Positions 57,433 through 64,000 of a stretch of DNA of 64,000 nucleotides are shown here, piece by piece. The notes under the pieces were generated by a model that worked only from the letters and a program-made list of their open reading frames with translations, did no database searches and was not told the DNA's origin. A program made the position numbers and the translations under genes. Origin of the DNA: Theristus sp. LFF4_11 (Eukaryota; Nematoda; Chromadorea; Monhysterida; Xyalidae); the NCBI GenBank assembly GCA_030248135.1, contig JASANC010004426.1, positions 1-64,000 on the forward strand. The letters run 5' to 3'. Numbering within the stretch: position 1 is the first letter of the stretch; each line of letters opens with the position of its first letter.

Positions 57433-58513
57433 GTAAGGAAAAAAGCGTCGAAAACAGATTTTTGGTCGACTTCAAACCGTTTTTTTTTGAACTCCGCGTT
57501 CTCTGCGCAACGGGAAGTAAGTGCTGTTACGCAATAATTTTTGAAGAGTCACAGAAGAAGGCTGAAAACTGTGTGTGAACGTGCTGGACGAATGGATTTG
57601 TACCAATGATCGCGCCATCCGCTTCTTCCTTCTATCTTCAGCTGCTTATCTTTAAAGATATTGCCGAAAAAATATGATCAGTGAAAATTACCTATAATGG
57701 TCCATCCTGATATCGACGAAACTTGTAACCTACCTAACATCGATCCAAAGAAAACCTTGCAAAATTATCGGTGATCGACAAAATGAATGTGTGTCAAAGA
57801 AACAACGAATCCAACAACAACAAGTCCAACGAAACTTTTTCAGAACAAGCCATTTGTTCACGGAAAGCACGCCTGCACCGGGTTTGCGATTTTTTTGTTT
57901 CACCGCACCACTGAACTGGGCTTGTTGCTTTGGTTAGACCGACGGCGTTAAAAATTTGTGGAATATTGAATGTATCGTGTTTTCTCGAAGACCAGTGTGA
58001 TGCTGCCTGCTGCTTATTGCGTTACACTCCCACAGCTCGATGTCTCGCCCCGCCTTTCTGAAACTCCGCTCACTAGGTGGTAATCCTGCCGAGATGTAAA
58101 AGCTTTTTTCTTGAAATTTCTGCATATTTTTCGTCTTTTTTCTTGTACATTTTGTTGTCTGGCTTGTTGAAGGCCACGTTTACAAGTTGACGTGTTTATC
58201 TTCGAGATGCAATATAGTAAACGATACGAGTTTTTTATCTGAATGAGACGTCAGTTTTATCGATTTTAAACGCTTTCAGTAAAAAAAACTGTCAAGAAAA
58301 ACCTGACGTCATCAGAACGTTTTCGAAAACTGCTGACCAAGGTCATCATTGTAAACCCGTCACAAATTCTTGACAAACAATGTGTTTGCAGTAAAATTTC
58401 AAAAGCGAAGCGATGAGTTAAAGTGAGCGACAAAAAAATAAAGATTCAATCAGTCAGTGAAAGAAGGGAAAAACTCGTATTTCCAAATAACAAAACCAAT
58501 TCATCACATCATA
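57433..58513. other. region between candidate first exons
   Basis: No gene is supported; it probably contains the promoter of the next exon. Confidence 0.35.
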
Positions 58514-58928
58514 ATGAATCGTCTGAGTGTGAACGCCGGCAACAACGACCGTTCCAGCCGTGCTCGCGGGTCGCCGCCACACTTGAAACTCGAGACCATC
58601 AACAGCGACCAAGACTTCCACCCGATGATCACGGTTGACGACCACACGGACTCCGAGTCGCCCACAGCGCCCGTCGTGCTGCACGTTCCCACGTCGGACG
58701 CATCCGTCGCGCAAAGGTCGACCAGTGCGAATCCGTTCTTCCCACCGCCGGCGTCGACGTCGACAAAGCCGCCGCCACTATTTCACCTGTTCAACCGACC
58801 CGATCAAACTGAGCAGAAGCGTCAGTGGAGTGACGCGTTTGCAGTGGACGATTTCGAGGTGGACGAGCTTGGTGACAATGTCACGCGGTCACAGTCCACT
58901 GGCGCGGCCGAGTTTCACCCGGTCAAAA
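58514..58928 (+). CDS. candidate alternative first exon 2
   Basis: The 138-codon exon starts MNRLSVNAGNNDRSSRARGS and ends VKS at a GTGAGA donor in phase 1. It is Ser/Thr/Pro-rich with acidic patches (VDDFEVDELGD) and strong G/C wobble bias, as expected of a cytosolic regulatory N-terminus of a membrane or signalling protein. No domain is recognised. Confidence 0.68.
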
Positions 58929-60239
58929 GTGAGATTACTATCACGATTTTTTGACTTTTTAACTTCTGAACGCCTGAACACAAATTGCTTCGCCATGAAG
59001 TACAGTATCTCACTTACTTTTCGGTAATCAAATAAATTGGCTCAGAACTGTTTGCATCTATCATCTTGCAAACACGTTTGTGCGGTTGAGCAAACAGCCT
59101 TGCAAAAGGTGGTTCTACTTTATCTCATATGAGAGCTGGCCATGATAAGCTCAATTTGCGGTTGTTTGACTCAAACTGAAGGCAGCAAATTGTTATTTTT
59201 CACTCTAAGCACGGAAAATTGAATAAGATCGATGCAACCGAGGCGACTGTGTTTGTCTCCATCCACATACATTGATTATTTTGGTCGCATTGTATTGTTT
59301 GTTTGACTGCTTGTATAGTGTGCTTCACCTTGTGATTCATACGTACATTGCATATATTTTCAAAATATATGCTCATTTTACTATAACGACACACTGATAT
59401 CTCTCTACTAAGCTCACGTGTACCGGCGGAAAACACATCAAGCTTTTTTATGAGATCTGAAACAGTGACAGAGCTACAGACATACGTAGCTGGCAGTAAT
59501 CTATGCTTTTCAGGATTACACGCGGAGATATTGTGGTTTTGGACATTTTTTGTTGCTTGCCATTTCGCCCAACAAACCGGTAAAAACGTTCTTTCGAAAC
59601 GTTTCTGACAAGAAAAGCGTTTTTTACTTATTTTGCGTTTTGCAATAGTTGGCAGGCAGGTTTTGTTGCCTGGAGATAGTGGACTCAAAAGTAAGAGCTG
59701 GAGTGTCAAAATTGAGTGGTGCACATTTGGAAAAGTTTCTGTGTTCTAGGCTGAGTTTTCAAATGTTGGCGATGTGCATCCAATTAGATGGACCTGAACC
59801 TCTTTGAAAAAAGCGTGCCTTTGTTTTTCGGCCTTTTCTGATTCGTTTGTTCACTTGTCAATAATTTCCACTTCAATAAAAACTCTAGCGGCCAAGCCGG
59901 TGCAAACTCTTTTTAATGGCTTGCAATGTAATCTTCTTCACAAAAGTATATCAACAAAAATTATTTGGCACTTCAGAAGTCAGGCGTACAAACGATGTCT
60001 GGATATTTTCATAACAACGAAAATTTCAAGATCTAACCGGCTCATAGCACTGGATTGCTCATCCGTCGTATAAACGTTTTTTGGTCGAACTTGCTAAGAT
60101 AAAAAAGAGTCGAAATTTTTGAGATATAACACACGCCGCATTTTTTGGCGATTATACAGAACCCAGAGCGTTAGTATCGAAATTTGACAGCAGATTTATT
60201 TGACTGGAAGAAGCTCTTGAAATCTTTCGAAAAGTCAAA
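58929..60239. other. region between candidate first exons
   Basis: A 174-codon minus-strand frame at 59,200-59,724 begins with a hydrophobic stretch but has no coding bias; it is not called. Confidence 0.35.
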
Positions 60240-60294
60240 ATGGGTCTGAAAATGGACGTCACGATTGTGGAGGAACAGTCATCCGAAAATAAAG
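60240..60294 (+). CDS. candidate alternative first exon 3
   Basis: MGLKMDVTIVEEQSSENK followed by a GTAATA donor in phase 1. An initial MG could allow myristoylation. Confidence 0.5.
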
Positions 60295-62337
60295 GTAATA
60301 TATGGCGTTTTGAATTTAAAAAATGTTCAAAGCTCTTAGCCGTGGACCTGTCACTCGTTGCGTACTTAACGGCTTAACTTACTTAACTTAACTTAGGTAC
60401 TTCCATTTATCTTATTTTATGTCACCAACGGTTTGCGCTTTGAGCGGCAACTTGAAAACTGTAGACAATTACACTTTTCCTTTTCCATTCTGGGATCGCA
60501 AAGTTTCACACCGTGGTGCACTTGAAGCCGGAAAACCGACGAGAAACCTCGAGAAAAATTACCATTGCACAAAAAAACATGCAATTTTTCATGGCGCGGT
60601 TCGGTCAATGTTGGCCTGGTCATAAATAAAAACTGCACGTATATGATGCAATCGCCTCCCGTTTTTTGCCAATCAAAAATGATAGTCCACTTTACTTTTT
60701 TGTCTTTCTTTAAAAGCTAACTTGTCGCAGCTTGTCGAAAATCAGCTCGCCGCGCAGTTTCGAAAAACAAAAACAGATAAACGTGCTTCATGAGATGTCG
60801 GTTTTGTGAATGTGCCTGGTCTTAAATAGTGCCATCTTTGTTTCGCATTGCGTGACTGAACGCTATTTGTTTTATTTTTTCTAAACGTCCAAATGACGTC
60901 TTTGCGGTTGCGGATTGGGGTGAAAGTTGGTTTATGGAACAACATAAAAAAAAATTTAAAAAATGCGCTCTATCGGTTTGTTACTTTGTTCAGTTGCACA
61001 ACTCTGCGCTGCCTCTTGAACTTTCATGAATACTAAATTCTAATTGGAAATATTAACCCTAAGTGTTGCACAGATACAATGTAGACACAATATTTCAAAG
61101 GGATTGTTATTGACTTTTTTTCTCGCCTTTGCTTATGGCTGTTGTTGTCTGATGTTTTTTTCTTTGCCATACTTGTCTGCATTTAGGATTCAAAAACAAG
61201 ATAACGTTGCTGAAATGGCAAACAAATAGAGCATGATGAACAGCATGATGCATGATTCAATTTGACATTTTCAAAAGCGACAGTAACTTCGGTAAACTTT
61301 TAGTGAAGAGCTCAATAAGTTCATTTGGATTATTTTCCAAGAATTTCCTAACGAGATATGATTTCAATACATCTGGGGCCCACTGCCAAATGCAAAAGCT
61401 TTACATTGTTAGCATATCTTAGCTCATTTCAAAATCAACCAAAGGCCAGTTCTATGTGTAAAACTATTCTTCTCGGTTTTCCAGCAATACAAGTTTATAA
61501 CTGAACTGAATTGCACCATGTGGCAGAGAAGTGCGTCAGCTTTTTCATTTCAATCGGAACATTAAACATCAATCGTTGCATTCAACCCTTTTTCAAGAAG
61601 CTGACTGCCACCCACCATAAACCGGGACACGATCTGGAGTTTGTCACTATCTCCTTTTCCCGTTTTTCAGTGTCACTGGTGGCCTCAGTTTTAAACACGC
61701 GATTAGGAAAAGAATGCCAAGATTACATTTGGAGACCTACGACAAACCAACAGCTATAGAAAAAGCAAAAGCACCTAGGTGGTCTCTCTCTTTTTTGAAA
61801 CTGTTCCATCTCACTGTACAGTTTTCGTTCTAAAATCGCGTGGCTGAGAGCCGGACCCCGCTGTGTTTCTACACTTGAAAGCTTGATCGGCTAGCTGCGG
61901 GCACAGCTTTTCACGTGTAATGCCTTTCTTCTTTCACTGGTTTTGACAGACGTGAAACGTACGGAATGAAAATGATTTGTCTATTTCTGTTCCGGTCTAC
62001 TGGCTGGCTACACATGTTTATATTTTGAAAGCACACGCACGCGAAAACTGGGTGTGGTACAATATATGTATCTCACAATTTGACCGTTTTTACAATTTAT
62101 CCCTGAATAAATAAACCAGTTCGGTAAATCTGGTACAAACCGGAGCAACATTCCACATGCCGTGCCTTCTTATTTAAAACGGGCACAACATGACCGCAAA
62201 CAATGCGTTTTCATCTTTTATAAAAAATGTTGGCTTAGGATAAGGACTAGGTATGAAACCGAAAACAAACTCACTGCAGCAAAATCTGATCGAAAATCTT
62301 TGATTTTGAAAAACTGTATTTTAGTGCATATGGCACC
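60295..62337. other. region between candidate first exons
   Basis: Nothing is recognised except a short CTTAA repeat near 60,375. Confidence 0.35.
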
Positions 62338-62575
62338 CATTTCCACGCTTCAAGACTGTTATCATTGACCACCTTTCAGTTTCAATGCGTCAAGAATTGA
62401 AAATGGCGAAATAACTGTTATCGCCGATTCAACAAATTTTATCCCAGAGCAGAGTCATCGTTGAACAATGTGGTCAATGATAACAGTCTTGAAGCGATGA
62501 CATAGCCTGGGATAAAATTTGGCTGAATCGGCGATACATTTTTAGCCAATTTCAATTCTTGACGCATTGAAAGTT
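62338..62575. repeat. nested fold-back element
   Basis: TTTCAATGCGTCAAGAATTG to ATTTTATCCCAG (62,380-62,447) is repeated inverted at 62,506-62,573. The loop also contains GTGGTCAATGATAACAGTCT, the exact complement of sequence at about 62,347-62,373, so two hairpins compete. Confidence 0.7.
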
Positions 62576-62648
62576 CATGTGTACATTGATTACTATAAAA
62601 ACCTTCTCGAATAGAAAGAGTGTATACAAGTACGGTATTACTTTGAGA

Positions 62649-62838
62649 ATGGACAACTCCAGTGAAAAATCTTATTGCGACTTGGAGGAGTTTTTCGATC
62701 CAAAACCGGACAATCACACAAATTTCAACATCGTCGAACCGAAGCGACGAAATGTTTCGTTCGTGCAGCGTTTGCGCTATTCGGTGGCCGCGATTGGCCT
62801 TGGCCAGCGAACGTCGAACAACAATAATCTGGAAACTG
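62649..62838 (+). CDS. candidate alternative first exon 4
   Basis: The 63-codon exon starts MDNSSEKSYCDLEEFFDPKP and contains VEPKRRNVSFVQRLRYSVAA, ending in phase 1 at a GTCTGT donor. An acidic start followed by a basic amphipathic segment suggests a cytosolic N-terminus. Confidence 0.6.
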
Positions 62839-63397
62839 GTCTGTTGCACACGTTTTGTTTTGAAAACGTTTTCCTCGTTTTCTTGAATTTTTTTCAAAAA
62901 ATGAAGGTCGGTTAGGTCAATCGTTCTATGACTGTATGTAATCAGTTCCAAGCGCCTGAAGCACGGCATGCATTTGCGTAATAACGGGTATTTTCACTCC
63001 AAAAGATATTCGTCGTCGTGTCTGGAAGTATCCGTACCCGTGGGTTCTTATTTTTTTGCATGCAGTATTTTTTTTAACCGACCAGAAGATATTTTTGGCA
63101 GAGTAATAACAACTGTATGCAGAAAGAATTCTGTGAATCAGTAACAGCGGGCGTCATCGAACGAGCTTGAAATGCTACACATTGATTAAAGCTCTGCAAA
63201 AAGAATGACATGTTCCCCAAATGACTGCAGTTGCTGTTTTTCATGTGTTGGCTTTTTCATCACTTGTATAGAATGCATATGTGGGTATGAGCATCGCAAT
63301 GCCGGGTGTGTGCGGTTGACTTTTTACTTCCATTATTGGTAAATTTTTATTCTTCCGTTTTTGTTGGTCGATACTCGCTTCCTGTTTTCGGCTGAAC
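62839..63397. other. region between candidate first exons
   Basis: Nothing is recognised. Confidence 0.35.
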
Positions 63398-63631
63398 ATG
63401 GGTGGAGGTATCCAGAAATTTCAAAACGCTGAATGGAAAAAGTTTGCCGCTATAGTTCGTTCGCACTGCAAGCAAATACCTAATAACAGGAGCAGTAGCT
63501 TGTTGTCAGCACTTATTTTCCTGTGCGTTGTATTGTTTATTATGAGAAACCTAGGACGCAGAACATTTTCTCAGAGCTATAAAACAGCACCGCTGAAATC
63601 CCTTGCCGAACCCTCAAACTTGACTTTTTAA
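63398..63631 (+). CDS. small single-pass membrane protein, uncertain
   Basis: A 77-codon frame from ATG to TAA encodes MGGGIQKFQNAEWKKFAAIV, one hydrophobic helix (SLLSALIFLCVVLFIM) and a basic tail. The MGGG start could be myristoylated. It has no introns and lies among the candidate first exons, but has its own stop. It may be an independent small gene or chance. Confidence 0.4.
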   Translation: MGGGIQKFQNAEWKKFAAIVRSHCKQIPNNRSSSLLSALIFLCVVLFIMRNLGRRTFSQSYKTAPLKSLAEPSNLTF

Positions 63632-63801
63632 GCATAGCAGTGTTTCATTTCATCGAACGAATGTTTAGTTGGCGTTAATAAACGCTTGCTTTTCACTTGT
63701 TTCTTAATGTGAAACTGAACGGTTTAAAAAGCAGTTCATCGACTGATTGTGGACGTGTTTCCCTTAGAAAGTACAAACACACTGCTGCAGCATAACAAAG
63801 T

Positions 63802-63871
63802 ATGAGAAAATCTGTTAGCTTTTCTGGGAAAACAGCGTCGAAAAAGCGAATCATTGAAAAATTCAACAATG
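63802..63871 (+). CDS. candidate alternative first exon 5
   Basis: MRKSVSFSGKTASKKRIIEK then FNN, ending in phase 1 at a strong GTGAGT donor. RKSVSF is a good basophilic-kinase-type site. Confidence 0.55.
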
Positions 63872-64000
63872 GTGAGTCGCTGGTCAGTTCGAGTTTCTTC
63901 TGAGTGGTGGAAAATGCCATTTTTGGAACAGCTAGTTTTTTGTGTAAACACAATTTTAAATTTTTAACATTGAAACGTAGCAGTCCATCATGTCATGCAC

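Noticed and set aside
59200..59724. 174-codon minus-strand frame with a hydrophobic start
   Set aside because: AT-rich random-like codon use and no related sequence or splice context; probably chance in a long intron.

Overview
This window looks like a eukaryotic, metazoan chromosome segment. Genes are split by short introns with GT-AG ends and TTTCAG-type acceptors, there are tRNA-derived SINEs and several families of terminal-inverted-repeat elements, and the recognisable proteins are animal types: a mitochondrial MMAA GTPase, a secreted double-MAM protein, a PP2C-like protein of the Drosophila CG9801 kind and a BTB/POZ protein. The short introns, the acceptor consensus and an acceptor just upstream of a start codon (about 40,216) suggest an ecdysozoan, perhaps a nematode, but the sequence alone does not settle this.

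Layout. Positions 1-2,950 hold a compact intronless cluster unlike the rest: the C-terminus of a Lys/Pro-rich protein, two paralogous small WCPxC proteins (one frame-broken) and an AlkB-like dioxygenase. TATA boxes and three short stem-loops, each running into CACATAA, lie between them. It reads like an inserted viral or otherwise foreign block. A 22-bp minisatellite (3,031-3,265) follows.

Positions 3,387-23,014 form a very large inverted repeat (arms of about 9.1 and 8.8 kb around a 1.7-kb spacer). Each arm carries several small genes for secreted proteins and a BTB gene. The left BTB copy is intact and takes its first exon from the spacer. The right copy is riddled with small deletions. Divergence rises steeply from the outer ends to the centre, which is odd and may be partly an assembly problem. 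A mariner fold-back element (23,207-24,254) flanks the right arm.

Positions 24,787-31,772 (minus) encode a PP2C-like protein with a very long disordered C-terminal region. It can be followed through 15 exons whose phases all agree. From 31.8 to 40.2 kb there are mainly satellites, an inverted repeat enclosing a SINE, and no supported gene. Positions 40,234-41,662 encode a secreted Gly/Glu-rich protein with short helical repeats, and 42,327-43,148 (minus) a four-exon unknown protein. Positions 44,734-50,474 encode MMAA in 11 exons, with a hAT-like element in an intron and poly-C MITEs in and next to the gene. A minus-strand secreted protein with two MAM domains occupies 51,234-56,152.

The right end (57.4-63.9 kb) carries five separate candidate first coding exons, all plus strand and all ending in phase 1. 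They look like alternative starts of one large gene whose body lies beyond the window. Apart from the secreted-peptide cluster in the palindrome there is no obvious shared pathway; MMAA and the PP2C-like gene are housekeeping loci standing alone.
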